Below are positions 11,066-23,171 of a stretch of DNA of 64,000 bases, piece by piece. The stretch lies in contig JAKNDB010000110.1 of assembly GCA_024305405.1 (NCBI GenBank), positions 3,720,001 through 3,784,000 on the forward strand. The letters are read 5' to 3'. The stretch is from Dirofilaria immitis (taxonomy: Eukaryota; Nematoda; Chromadorea; Rhabditida; Onchocercidae). The stretch's first letter is position 1. Each line of letters starts with the position of its first letter. Both the position numbers and the translations under genes were made by a program. A model generated the notes under the pieces. The model saw only the letters and a list, made by a program, of their open reading frames with translations, was not told the origin of the DNA and searched no databases.

Positions 11066-13509
11066 ATGGCATTATCAAAATCGTCATATCAGTATAATCG
11101 GAAAACATGGGAAGACTCAGTAAGTATTTTTTATGTTCCAAGTCTTGTCATTTTTTTGTACTTCTAATAATTTAAGCGCATATAAATCAGTGCGGAGAGT
11201 AAAAGATTTGGGAAGCTCTGTGTTAACCTATAGTTTCTAAATAAATTCCAAATAAAAAATTATGCGTACGTTCCATTTATATGATTATATATTTCAGGAA
11301 TTTCCAATCCTTTGCCAGACATGTCTTGGATCGAATCCATACATAAGGATGGTGAGAAAAAAATCTTTTTACTTTATTGGTTGGCCATGTAAATTAAATT
11401 TCGACATTATATGTCCATATTTAGGATTATATTTGTAGCTGTTAACAGTTGCACTTGCATTTGCAGCTGAAAGATCGACATGGAGCGGAATGCAAAATTT
11501 GTCAACGTCCTTTACTTGTTTCCGATGGATGCCTGGAAAGGGAATGCGGTATAAAAACGGAAGTATGTCAGACATGCGCTAAAATGAAGAACGTTTGTCA
11601 GACGTGTCTCTTGGATCTCGAATTCGGTAAATGATATTTTCTACTATGATTAAACTTTTTCAAAGTCAGTAGCAGTTTTAATGCGTATTAAATGGGAATT
11701 TTAGGTTTACCCGTACAGGTTCGTGACCATGCTTTGCAAATACAGGATGATTTGCCTAGGCAAGGGGCGAATCGCGATTATTACATTCAGAATCAGGAAC
11801 GAGAGTTAGCTCTAACAGATGGTACTACACCTGGTGGTGCTCTTGCTAAAATAAGTGACTCTGGTTCGTTTTTTCCCACTTTTCTCAATATTTTCTTTGA
11901 GATTTTTTTGGTTTTGAACTAAAACACTTGTACTTTATGGAGAACGAACATCAAATTTGATAACTAAAGTTTATAAGTAAGCCTATATATTGCGAATAAA
12001 TATTTTTATAGCATCAAATGATTTACTAAAGAAACTTGCTCGAAATCAGCCATATTATCAACGGAACAAACCTCATATTTGCTCCTTCTTTGTTAAGGGA
12101 GAATGCAGAAGAGGTGAAGAATGTCCATACAGGTCTGCATTTTTCTTTTTTTTTCTGTTTGCTCTATAAACTGTTTAAAAATTGTATTAGATACCTGGAA
12201 ATTTTGAACATTTCAGACACGAAAAACCGTCAGATCCTGACGATCCATTAAGCCATCAAAATATGCGAGATCGTTATTACGGGAATAACGATCCAGTTGC
12301 GGAGAAACTTCTGACTCGTGCCAAAGCATTGCCTGTGTTGCAAACACCAGAAGATACTACCATCACTACATTATATGTTGGGGATTTAGGTCCACCTGGA
12401 GTGATAGGCGAAGTTGATTTGAGGTTGTTTGAATTTTCAAAATTCTAATAATTTTGAATCTTATCGTCGATATTTGATGTGCAATTATTTAAGTGAATTG
12501 TGTTATTTTTCTTTCACTACGTATTTCTCAAATAACTTTACAGAGACTACTTTTACCAGTTCGGTGAAATACGCAGCCTTAATTTGTTGCCTAATAAAGG
12601 ATGCGCGTTCATATCATTCACGACGCGATTGGCTGCTGAAAAGGCTGCGGAACGTTCATTCAATAAACTTATCTTACAAGGTAAATGTTGATGTTCGCAT
12701 TTCTTAAATTTGACCACATTTCTGTCTCGATGCTCTTTTAATACTTTTATGGGGAAAGAAGACAACTCAGTTCTATTGTTGACATTGTTTTATATTGAAA
12801 GACAACTTTCCAGTATCAAATATTACTGAATGTTTTAGGAAGACGATTAAAAATAAGATGGGGCAGGCCTCAAGCGCAAAATACACAAGAAGAAAAGAAG
12901 AGAGTAGAACCAGTTGCTGGCCTACCTAATCGTAAATACTTTTTCCATTGTTTTCTAAATTAAACCGAGCATGCAGTTTAGTTTACATTTCTATTTGTAA
13001 ATGTTTATATTTTTCCAATATCTAAATCTCAGTCTTTTATTTTTCGTTTCTAATGTTATTCATGAAGAAAAGAGAAAATTTTTTGTATTTAAAGCCAGCA
13101 TTAGTTGTTTGTTTGTTGTTTTCAGCATGTCCATTACCTGATTTATTCGATGAAGAAACAAATTCATCGAGTAAGCGGCCACGTATTGATCACATACCAA
13201 TGCCTCCTTTACCTCCAGCAGCAGCTTACACACCTCCTGCACAGCTCATTGTACCTCAGGTAAAACATGCATTGGTGAAGTTTTTGTAGTTTGCTTTAAT
13301 TTCACCGCAATTCATAAGCTATGACTGTTCTTCCTGAAAGATTGTGGCTGAATAATGTTCCATGTTTTAGTTAACTTTAGGCATATTTTTGTTAATTTCA
13401 GGTACCTTACAAAGGAATAGTGTCCTATATACCAGCATCAGCGACAAAAGTTTATTATCCTAGTCAGGATCCGCAAAGATTAGGTGCGAAAGGTGATATG
13501 ATTGAGTAA
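11066..13509 (+). CDS. rbm-22: pre-mRNA-splicing factor RBM22
   Basis: Spliceosome component (yeast Ecm2/Slt11, fission yeast Cwf5) that contacts U6 and the intron in the active site. Ten exons: 11066-11119, 11298-11351, 11467-11626, 11705-11863, 12012-12132, 12217-12423, 12544-12680, 12839-12931, 13126-13259 and 13402-13509, giving 408 residues (human 420). Domains in order are an N-terminal cysteine-rich zinc region ([23 protein letters not shown]), a CCCH finger (C-x7-C-x5-C-x3-H, HICSFF to YRHE, about residues 160-180), one RRM (TLYVGDLG to CAFISF, about 225-300) and a Pro-rich tail ending [11 protein letters not shown]. Between 11511 and 11557 the reading frame is displaced: the sequence codes a foreign stretch, while the adjacent frame reads [12 protein letters not shown], nearly the human FRWCPGVRMRFKK. 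A one-base loss near TTT 11511 and a two-base loss in the A run at 11553 explain it. Confidence 0.95.
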
Positions 13510-14230
13510 AGGTTGTAATGCAATTCCTAGCTATAACGTTTATTTTCGTGCAAATAGATATTTTTTCAAATACGAGATTATACGATAAATTTTTAGAGTC
13601 TTGGGATGTAAATATTGGAATAAAAAAAATCCCGGTAATGCACATTATCAAAAACATTATTTAGAAAACTTTTGCTATAATTCTGGTTTTTCTAGAATCT
13701 CCAGAGCACCAATTCTTTTGTTCAGAAAAGGGTTTTTTTTTTTAATTGTTGATGTTGATTGTATTATATCAATGAATGTGTATGTTCGAAATAAAATTAT
13801 TGACATACTAGTTTTTTCTTCATTGTTTTTCTGTTTTCAAGTTCAATTACCTTACTGTTAGCTATCAACTTGTTAATTGAGAATCGCTTGAAACTGTAAA
13901 TTATTTTAAACTGAGCTCATCTTTTCCTTTCTCTTCTTCCTGGAATAGAAGTTGATTCAAAAATTAGGAGGTCATAAAGTTTAAGAGGAAGGAATGAGAA
14001 GAATAAATTCGTTGAAAAGAATTGGTTTATTAATGAAAAATGTTGGTCATACTGCTATATATTCTAATAATGGTTGTGTAGCTCTAACTTTATTACATCT
14101 CAGTGAAACTTATATTGTTGATGTAAAGGAGCGTGAATTTCTTGGCTCTTTGTTTTTGTACTACAGAGTAGGCGAAAACATCGAAATCGAATTTTATTAA
14201 TTTGTTTTTCTCAGTAATTGCAGATTTAGG
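13510..14230 (+). other. gap between RBM22 and MRPS18C, with trans-splice acceptor
   Basis: No coding exon was recognised in these 720 bases. A TTGCAG acceptor at about 14218-14223 lies seven bases before the ATG of the next gene, which suits spliced-leader addition. The two genes share a strand and could form an operon with a long spacer; that is inference. Confidence 0.45.
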
Positions 14231-14724
14231 ATGTTTTCGTCGAGAATATGTGTAAGACCATTTATTCTAATGAATAGAGCGTCATCATCCAGTACTGTGA
14301 CAGTGATGGGTCAATGTATAGCGGAAGACGAGGATGGGGTAGTGCAAATGCCAAAGGATCCATATATGTAAACCGGCAAGACAATGTTTTTTATGTGATA
14401 AGAAAATTGAGTTGGATTATAAAAATGCTCGCTTATTGCAGCAATTCGTTTCAACATTCTCCGGAAGAGTTTATGACCAGTAAGTCTTCGAAAGTTAGGT
14501 GTGGGATGTCACTTCATTTCTCTTTCAATTTCATCATGCAAAGGAATTGTATTTTCAGACACATCACTGGACTTTGTGATGGACAACAGAGAAGGTTACT
14601 GGAAACGATTGCCTTAAGTCGTCGTGCTGGCTATATGCCGATATTCGTCAAGGATCCAAAGTATCTGAGAGATCCTAAGCTGTTTGATCCATTAAAACCT
14701 ATTCGGCCGCATAGTTTTGCATAA
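14231..14724 (+). CDS. mrps-18C: mitochondrial ribosomal protein S18C (bS18m), frame break
   Basis: Small-subunit mitochondrial ribosomal protein of the bacterial S18 family. Two exons, 14231-14479 and 14559-14724, code about 137 residues. The N-terminal part (MFSSRICVRPF) is a plausible mitochondrial leader. The S18 core is CFLCDKKIELDYKNARLLQQF, followed by HITGLCDGQQRRL and AGYMPIFVKDPKYLRDP, close to vertebrate MRPS18C. The frame of the leader runs into TAA at 14369-14371. Dropping one base there (T14369) continues directly into the S18 core with no loss of conserved residues. This looks like a one-base insertion in the assembly rather than a dead gene. The intron joint GACCA|GTAAGT to CAG|ACACATC is in phase. 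Confidence 0.85.
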
Positions 14725-15210
14725 ATATGTATCTATTTTGTAACAACAATTAATTTACTGATCGCTGAATACTTTGTTATGTTAATATTGTCTTCTGTTT
14801 TATTAACTTTTTTACTAATAAAACTCTAAATCTTACGCAGTTTTCGTTTTATTGAACACACACCTTTTTTCTGTCCCTTATATGTTGTGGAGTAAATACT
14901 GTGTTGAGCATTTCGCTACAAACTATAAACAAATTTTTTCCCATTAACTTATAAGGATTGTGAGTTACATTATTTTGCAGCAAGTTCGTAACTTTACATA
15001 AATTTACTGTTGCCTTGGTTGTAAATTGGCGAAAAGCAACGATTTCGATCATCAATTTCTTGTGCGGGTACTAATGTTACTTCAAAAATCGTTTATCTTT
15101 TTCAAAAAAGTAGTTTAATTGTGATGTTTCCTAGCATTCATCTATAATCTACCCCTTTTCAAAATTTCAAATCTTGCAAACTGCCAGAACAAAAATTCCG
15201 GTAGCCTGCT

Positions 15211-15675
15211 ATGGAGAAATCATCTGATGCAAGAGAAGAGTTTTATGGTCATAGTAGAGTAGAGAAGTGTAAAAGAGGACGGACCTTGTTATTTTGTAGT
15301 GCAAATTACTCAGGAAGCGTTCCAACCATCTGGGAACGTACTGCCCAGCGATTAGGTTTTGAAAAGCGTTTTCAAGAATTCGGGACATCTGTTAATTACC
15401 GCACGGTCATAAGTTCTATTAACCATTTGTTCGTCGCAAACTTTGGGTAGTCATGCACTACAACATTTAGCCTTACCGACTCATCATCGATTTCTTATCG
15501 TTATTAAGTATTGTTCTGATCTGCGTATTCCCAGATTCAAAACACAGAATTTTAGATTACATAACTTAAAGATTTCAAAATGTTTTACAGACATGCCTGG
15601 AGAATATCTAGAAGAGCAAGATGGCCAACACGGTTTATTGTGAGTTACAGTTATTATTGCATAGTTTTCAAATAA
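15211..15675 (+). CDS. weak candidate small protein, two exons
   Basis: An ATG frame at 15211 reads to a possible donor at 15448 (TTTGG|GTAGTC). It joins in phase to an AG acceptor at 15590 (TTTTACAG), ending at TAA 15675. The product would be about 107 residues, rich in Arg and aromatic residues, with no recognised family, signal peptide or domain. It may be a chance frame; the only support is length, composition and phase agreement at one intron. Confidence 0.2.
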
Positions 15676-17118
15676 TCATTAACTAAAGCATATATTAGTA
15701 TAGAAAATTTCACGCTCTATATACTGTGCCGAAGATGGACTACAGAATTGAAATTTTAAAATTTGTATAGTTAACATTTATAATTTATGAAAAGAAAAGT
15801 TTTTACGTTCTAAAATGATCCATGTTTATTTCACTCAGTGATAGAATCACTAAAATTGTGAGGCGATATTCGCGAACTTTTATAATATTTATGCTATCTT
15901 CCACATTTATTGGTCTGCTTTATCAGCTGTTAATTATTTGAAATTGTCATGAAAATATTATCTTCAATGTTATGTAATTCTATCAAAAACTGAAAATACT
16001 GTACGTTTTAAACTGGTAGCTGCAATCACTGTTCTAATTACCTTGTAGTCAAGGAATGACTTTGTTTTGGTAATGAAATAAAAACAAATGTTGAAGGAAG
16101 AATTCAGATTTGGTGGCCGGAAAACCCCATCTGCGGTATCTACTTTCTTTGATGTTTTTATCCTTATATCATTATGTGACTTGATAAATTATAATCTGTG
16201 TGGATTTCGAATTCGTAGTTCTTTTTGCGTTTTAGATTATTTGGCAACCCAACAATGGTATCCCAATCTTTGCAATACCAAAAACCTTTGCCAGATAATA
16301 AATAATTTTCCCATGGGCACTACAACCCTGTTTTGATGGCCAATTTATGGTTTTATGTCCTGCACATATCAAAATGTGGACTGTATGCCTAAGCTGATTA
16401 CAATAGCTCGGATATCTTATTTTGGAGGTTTGTGCTGAACAATTTTATAGATTGCAAGTGGCCAACATAACAAGGCTTTCTAATTTTTTCATAATTACAT
16501 AACCTAGTTAATGATGACGTTATTCTAGTTGGGAAATCAAATTTAATTCTACTGTAGGTACTTAAGCCTAAATATTTGTTAGTGATGTCTGAGCTGTCAC
16601 ACAGAACCATTCTCTATCATCCTTGATTTAAGAAGAAAGTATATTATTTGCTATGCGGTTTGATAATACGATATACCCAGCTGTTTTCAAAACACCCTAT
16701 CACTCCAAATTCGTAGCCTAGCTTATAAATGTTAAATGACATAATACATTTTGGTTTGTATTCTTACTACAAGCATAATCCAGAATAAATTATCACGACG
16801 AAGGCATAATTCTTTTGAAAAAAAAATCTTTTTGAAGACAGTGCATGGTTGTTAAAGGATATCAATAATACCATCATAAAATTGATAATTCATGGTTAAA
16901 TCAACAAACATTATTTTTTTCAGATAATTTAGCAACTTCCAGAAAAAATAGGACTCATAGCATAGGAGTTATTACAGCGAATCTTCTTAAAAACATCTAC
17001 CGAAGATTATGTTCGCTACAATTCGAACGATTTGAGTATCCATCCTTTATTTTTGGTCACTGCGGTTTATTTTTATTTTATTTTTGTCACAAGAGAAAGG
17101 AAATTTTGCCATCTTTTT

Positions 17119-17156
17119 TGTTTTAATATATCACTTTAAAGTGATATATTAAAACA
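17119..17156. repeat. perfect 38-base palindrome
   Basis: TGTTTTAATATATCACTTT is followed without spacer by its exact reverse complement. A 19-base perfect inverted repeat with no loop is very unlikely by chance. It is intergenic, and no flanking duplication was seen. Confidence 0.9.
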
Positions 17157-18068
17157 GCATTTTCTACTTTCTATTTAGCATATTATTAGAAGAAATACGT
17201 TATTTATCAACTCTTTCCTGCAGTTACATTATGACTTCGCGGGCGAAAGATTTCACTCTTGTATCCAGTTGTACTCTCGTCTTTGCTGTTATATTTGAAT
17301 ATGATTCACATAGGTTGCACAATAATCGCTATTCTTCCCCACTTCCTCATCATCAAGTATTATTCCTGTTTTAATTATGTGGCTGTGCTAAATTGATTGT
17401 TTTACTTATGTTAATCTGCTATGTCTTTTGGCTGCTTATTTTATTTCAAAATGTTTTAGCGCTCATTTACTCTCATATTTTACAATTTGCCGTTGTTACT
17501 TTTTCTAGTTCTTGTCATTTTGTTTTTTGGAATCACTCACAGTGTCACTTTTTCTTTCGCTTTCTCAAGTTCTTGGATTTCGAAAACAGTTGTTTATTGT
17601 TATTGTAATTCAAGATACTAAATAAATTTTTTGATATGCGTATATGGAATCAAATACAGACGTAAAGACACGATAATTATTTGTTAGCACAAATATCAAA
17701 TAGATAGGATTTAATCATGAACAGGTTTATTCAGATTTGGATCGTTACGTTTCTGACATTTTCTTTAAAATGTTAGAAAACTATTTGCGTAAAGTAATTC
17801 GCTTGACGTATTACTGTAAAATCTCTATTTCAGGTAAGAGCAATGACACTCGGATCAATATGAATATAATTATTCGCTTATTTACTTTGGTGAGCACAGT
17901 TTACGATACCTTATTTTGGTTTCTTAGCTTTTATCCTATTTGCCCTTATGTAGATTGGTGAAATTTTATTACTGTTCATTCATTTTTTATGCAACTTTAA
18001 AGTTGTAATTTGCTATCACCGACTTTTATCATGTCTTGTAGTTCTGCAAGATAATCTTCTTAGAAAAG

Positions 18069-21000
18069 ATGGTGAACCTCTTTATTATTATATTTGTTTG
18101 TTGATTTCAAATGGTAAAGGATTCTATGTTAATACCACAGTTTCAATATGAATATTTTTACTTGTATGGACTTTTGTAGTTACCGGTTATCTCATTGTTG
18201 TTAAGCGTCGCGTCCGAAAAGAACTATATTGTAACTATCAATGACCAAAAGACTACAAGGTTAGTTAAGTGTTTGGGATTTTTTGTTCAAAGCCAAAAGT
18301 TCGGATCAGTTGTCTTGTAATATTGAAATTTGTTTATCGTCTAAATTTTAGAAAATGGTTTCTGCTGTTACAGATCGTTAGGCGTTGTAAGATAACTCCA
18401 TATGATAAAGTTTTTTTGCAGAAATTGTTACGTGTGCATAAAAATGTGCTGATATTGTTTTCAAATTCTTCCATGGATAAAAGCAGTCAATTGAAAAAAG
18501 TGATAAAAACTACAATGGAGGCTGCTAAACAGGCAATAGGACAAGGGACTGTTGCTCAAATTAACTGTAATGATGGCGAAATGAGGAAGTTATGTAAAAG
18601 CTCAAAGTAATGCCGAAACCATACATTTTGAAACATTACCAGTAAGTTCGTCATTACTGAATGAGACAGGTTAAAGCGCCATGTGGATGAGAATGAAAGA
18701 GCAGATACCTGGAATGCTTTTGTTATAAATAACGTAGTTATTAGAGTGCATTCTGATTTTCCATCTTTATATTTTAAGACTTTCAAAAGTTTGAATAAAT
18801 ATGAATAAAAAAGACACTTGTGAGTAGCGTAAGCTACTTCTGTGACTGATTATTTGAGTCGGTATTAAATTTGAACTTGAATTTGTATCCCAATGTAAAC
18901 TGAAGTGCTACTTACAGAAATGGGGAATTTCACAAAAATTATGATAGGAGGCTGATTGCAAAAAGTATGTATCGGTTCTTGCTGGATCCAACCGGCGATA
19001 TACCGTGGGATGAAGATCCGACAGCTATTAATGTCGTTCATCTAGGTAGCAACTGCAGTTGCTTTCTCGGTTTTAGTAGATATTTCTGTATTAGTCTTAT
19101 TTGAATTTATAAAAGTGATATTTAAGGATTCCTTACAAATGTATTATATTGAAAGATATATTCTCCATTCTTTTTTTTCTTTTTTTTGTTTTATTCCGTT
19201 TGTTCTCATTTTTAAATCATAGAATATTCATCCTTTTCACTGTCTGATATAAAAAGTGTTAAAAGTCAGTTTAGGCGTTTATTTCTATCTTTCAACTTTA
19301 TTTATCTTGCTGTTATACTTATAAAATCCGAGACTGCTCTTCGATCATGAAATCTTTCAGATGACTCTAATGCACTTCGAAAATTAGTCGGTGGTGGAAA
19401 CCAGTACTCGTCATGTTTTATGCTCCTTGGTGCGGCTTTTGTAAGCGTTTGAAACCTGAATTTAGGTATGCGATATTCTTTTTAAGCATTTAAAGGGGCT
19501 AATTCGATTTTTGCTTTCAAGATATAATTGGCAAAAGTCGTTGATTATACTTTTTAATAAGTGATGAACAATATTACAGTATCATCAACAGAAATTTTTC
19601 AATGATTTTGCTTGTAGTGCTGCTGCAGATCAGTTGAAAGGGAAGGTCGTATTGGCAGGTATGGATTTAACGCATCGTGGTAACGAAATTATCGCAAAAC
19701 AGTTCAACATCGATGGTTATCCAACACTTGAGTATTTTGAGGATGGAACGCATAAATTTAGATACGGAGGACAAAATTCAAAAGTGAGTGCCGAAAATAT
19801 TTCTTTGAAATTACTCGGTCTTGACATAAATTAGTGATTGTTTACAATATGCATCTTTCTATAGCGCATTAAATTATTTCAGAGTGGTATAATTGAATGG
19901 CTTAAAAATCCCGCAGGAACAAACGATATCTCCTCCATTTGAAGAAGAAATTTCATGGACTGACGCTACCACCGAAGTGGTCGTTTTAACTGATGATATA
20001 TTTGATAAATTTATTGCAGAACATCGAAGCGTGCTGGTCCTTCTGTATGCCCCTTGTATGTTTATTTCCATTTATATTAGTTCAGATGAATTAGCATATC
20101 TGCCGATAATTATTCACTTAATCGTAGTGAAAATATTGGTTCTTATGCATATGAAAAGATTTCTGCCAGCGTCATTAGAGTTATCAATCCAATGCATTTT
20201 ATGATAGTAGCAGAATTGCATTCTGATTATGTCTAAATCGAATGTAATCTGATTCTCTTTGTTAATTGTCAGTCATTTTTATTCATAACATAATAAGGTC
20301 GATTAACCCAAATTTGATTCTGCTGAGAAGGAATTATTAAAGTGCTGAGAAGAAAGTGGCAATGATGAAGTTCTCTTATCGTTTTAATTTTATTTTTGTG
20401 AATTAGTTTTTCCAAAATTTCATATTTTCGGGTGCAGTCACTGCAAAATGGTAAAACCGGAATTTATTCGGGCAGCTGAACGTTTGAAAATAGATGGTAT
20501 TGATGGTGTTTTGGCTGCTATCGATGCAACAACAAATAAGTATGGTTTATTTCTTTCTGCTGCTACAAGAAAGTATTTCAAATATATACATTCTGCTTTG
20601 CCAAGATTTTTATTCCTAGTAATGTTCGAACGCTATAAAATTGAGCTAATGAAAGTTTTGTTCCTATTATAAAGACTTTTACCTGCTTCATTGTAATGAT
20701 TGCTTTATAATTTTGTTTTTCAGGAAGATAGCAGAGCGATATAAAGTGGAGGGATACCCCACCTTTGCATACTTCAAGAATGGAAAATTTGCTTGGAAAA
20801 TCAATGAGCGTAAAGAAGATGGTTTTTATAATTTTATGAAAAGTATATTTAAAATTTACATTGACGAACCTAACAACATCTGAATTGCTCTGAAATTTTT
20901 TTTTATTAGTTGATATATACATTGTAATACGATTATTATTGCAGTCCAGTGGAGCCCCACCACCTCCACAATCCGAACTTCCATGGAATGAACAGTCCGA

Positions 21001-23054
21001 TGGAGCACACGTCTTGCATCTAACAGTGGAAAATTTTAAAGCTGAAATTAAGAAGAAGAAACACGCTTTAATAATATTTTACGCTCCCTGTAAGTCTGAG
21101 TTGCTTAAACCAGCAATATTGATTTTGATATTTTATGCAAGTATTAGCGGTGTAACTTCACTTCAGAGTAGGTGAAACTGGATTCTGTGAAAAGTGTTTC
21201 ATTCTTACAAGATTTCTGTTTATGCTAATGCAAAGCAACAGTTTATTTTTTGAGGGTGTGATTATTGCAAAAGAGCAAAACCCAAGTTTGTTGAAGCTTC
21301 CAAAGTACTTGCTGCTGACGCAAGGATTGTTTTCGGCGCTGTTGATTGCATGGTTGAAAGATCTTTATGTCAAGAATATAAAATAGAGGTTGGAAAATAT
21401 TGCTTTTCGAATCACTGTTGTGTACATCTCAACAGTCATGTATATATCTCGATAACTTTTGACTGTCATTGCAATTCTTTGATTCAGTTTATTTTTAAGT
21501 ACCAAACTTTGGATTTTATTTCATAAACGCTAAAGATGTGAATTGGTTCGTAGAATCCTTATCGATCACAGCAAACTTATTTAAAAAGCATTTGTGAATT
21601 GTAATATGACTCATGCTATCGAATGAATGAAAAAGCTGCATTAAATGAAGGCTTTGTTTGGAGTAGAAGTAAGAAATTAGGAAGCCGCTGATTTGATGAA
21701 TCTTTTTCCATTACTCGTCTTTTTAAAATATTGTATTTTGAGGATTTCCAACAATCGTTTATCTATCATATGGCAAAAATCGTATCGATTATACTGGCGA
21801 ATATGAAACAGCATCATTCATTACTTTTGTAGAAAGTGGTGGACAAATCTTGAGGTAAACTTTTTATTGCTTTGTCATTGACTTGTACGATTGAAACGGC
21901 GTTTTTTTTTTACTATGTCTCCATCCTATTTTTGAATTTTCATCAGAGCTTTATTGCTTTTTTTCTTTCAACTATATAAAATGAATGTCTATTTAACAGC
22001 AAAAGGATGTTTTGGAGCCTTTTTACGGTGAGTTGAAAGACGCAATCATTACCGAGTTCAAACTTTATTTCATTAATAGTTCCTTTTTTTATGCATGAAT
22101 CAAAAAAAAAATTATGCTGAAGATGATTTTTATTGGAAGGGTGTTATTTTTCTACTCTCAGTTTTTCTTAGTATCCGAAGCAATTTAATAAAGTATTCAC
22201 TTTTTTGTTTAGATAAGATGCTATTATTTTTCCAGGCCGCAAAATTCTGTTCCCGAATTTGACTTTGGAAATGTAGTGACAGTTCTCGATGAGAACAATT
22301 TCGATGGAATTGTTAACAGTGGAAACATTTTTGTGATGTTTTTCTCGCCATGTATGTTGTACTATTCTATTAAGATGCGAGACTGAATAAGGGGTGGAAC
22401 TTTAGGCAGGAATAGGAGAGGCCAATGGAAAGATGAAGGGTAAGTTCTTCAATATTTAAGCATTTTGGCAAAACTGTGTTATTATAAGTATAGATCAGCT
22501 TTGTTACAATTTTCGTCAGGGTGCGGACATTGCAAAGCAGTAAAACCAGCATTCCGCGAAGCTGCGGAACAATTTCAGTTTGGCAAATTCGCTGTGGTCG
22601 ATTGCACTCTTTGGACTGGTACTAATTTGTTCTTTGTTCTGGCGCTTTCCTGATAATATTGAGTGGAAATTTTATTACTTATTTTTGTGATTTTTTCAAG
22701 TAAATATAGGAAACTGCCATAAAATAACTGGTAATATATCTAACATAAATTAGTGAAGATTTAACATTGCACATAAATAATGCAATTATGAAAAGATGCA
22801 GTGAAATGTTGTTACACATGGTAACTTTTAGATTAGATATATAAAGAAGATGAATGAAATTTCCTTAATCATTTGAATTCTCGATTCAAAATTTTCAAAT
22901 TTCAGATCTCTGTGAGAGACACAGCGTGAAAGGCTACCCGACTTTTCAAATATTTGTTAATGGTATCCAATATGATTATAGTGGTAATCGAACTTCATCC
23001 GATTTTACTGCTGCTTTTATGAAAGCAGTCGCATCAACCAAAACCGATCTATAG
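18069..23054 (+). CDS. PDIA5-like protein disulfide isomerase with four thioredoxin active sites
   Basis: Endoplasmic reticulum thiol oxidoreductase related to human PDIA5 (PDIR). Exons: 18069-18071 (ATG alone, tentative), 18180-18259, 18422-18641, 18918-19045, 19361-19465, 19618-19783, 19883-20055, 20431-20539, 20724-20842, 20945-21089, 21255-21388, 21744-21854, 22236-22351, 22520-22618 and 22906-23054; about 620 residues. Exon 2 codes a signal peptide (LPVISLLLSVAS). A non-catalytic b-like domain (KLLRVHKNVLILF to RKLCK) is followed by thioredoxin domains with CGFC (19431), CSHC (20433), CDYC (21257) and CGHC (22522). Inter-domain linkers match PDIA5 (PWDEDPTAINVVHL, GAPPPPQSELPWNEQ). Human PDIA5 has three active sites and 519 residues; the fourth domain here is extra. 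The C-terminus is KTDL, a KDEL-like retrieval signal. Frame conflicts occur at about 18422, 18604, 19398, 19910, 20842 and 21743, mostly in homopolymers, and the acceptor before 20431 reads TTCG instead of AG. Confidence 0.9.
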
Positions 23055-23160
23055 GTGATAAGTTATATAATGGCACAGTTTGACTAATATTATTTAAAGG
23101 ATTCATTTAATGTCAGTTATTAAATCTAATATGAAGTTTGATTTCAGTTATTTGTCTATA

Positions 23161-23169
23161 ATATTTCAG
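23161..23169 (+). promoter_or_regulatory. probable trans-splice acceptor
   Basis: ATATTTCAG stands two bases before the ATG of the 68-residue gene and about 110 bases after the PDI stop codon. That is the arrangement of a downstream operon gene receiving a spliced leader in nematodes. Confidence 0.5.
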
Positions 23170-23171
23170 TC

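Larger units (their letters stand above)
14725..18068. other. 3.3-kb gap with few signals
   Basis: AT-rich sequence between MRPS18C and the PDI gene. It contains a poly(A)-signal-like AATAAA after the MRPS18C stop (about 14816), a weak two-exon candidate at 15211-15675 and a perfect 38-base palindrome at 17119. Nothing else could be supported. Confidence 0.4.

Noticed and set aside
20290..20315. Sequence resembling the nematode SL1 spliced leader
   Set aside because: About 15 of 22 positions agree, but it lies in a PDI intron, lacks a GT donor and an Sm site behind it, and is expected by chance in AT-rich DNA.
18069..23054. Interpreting the PDI gene as a pseudogene because of several frame breaks
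   Set aside because: All active-site and linker motifs are conserved, breaks sit in homopolymers, and neighbouring essential genes show the same kind of break.
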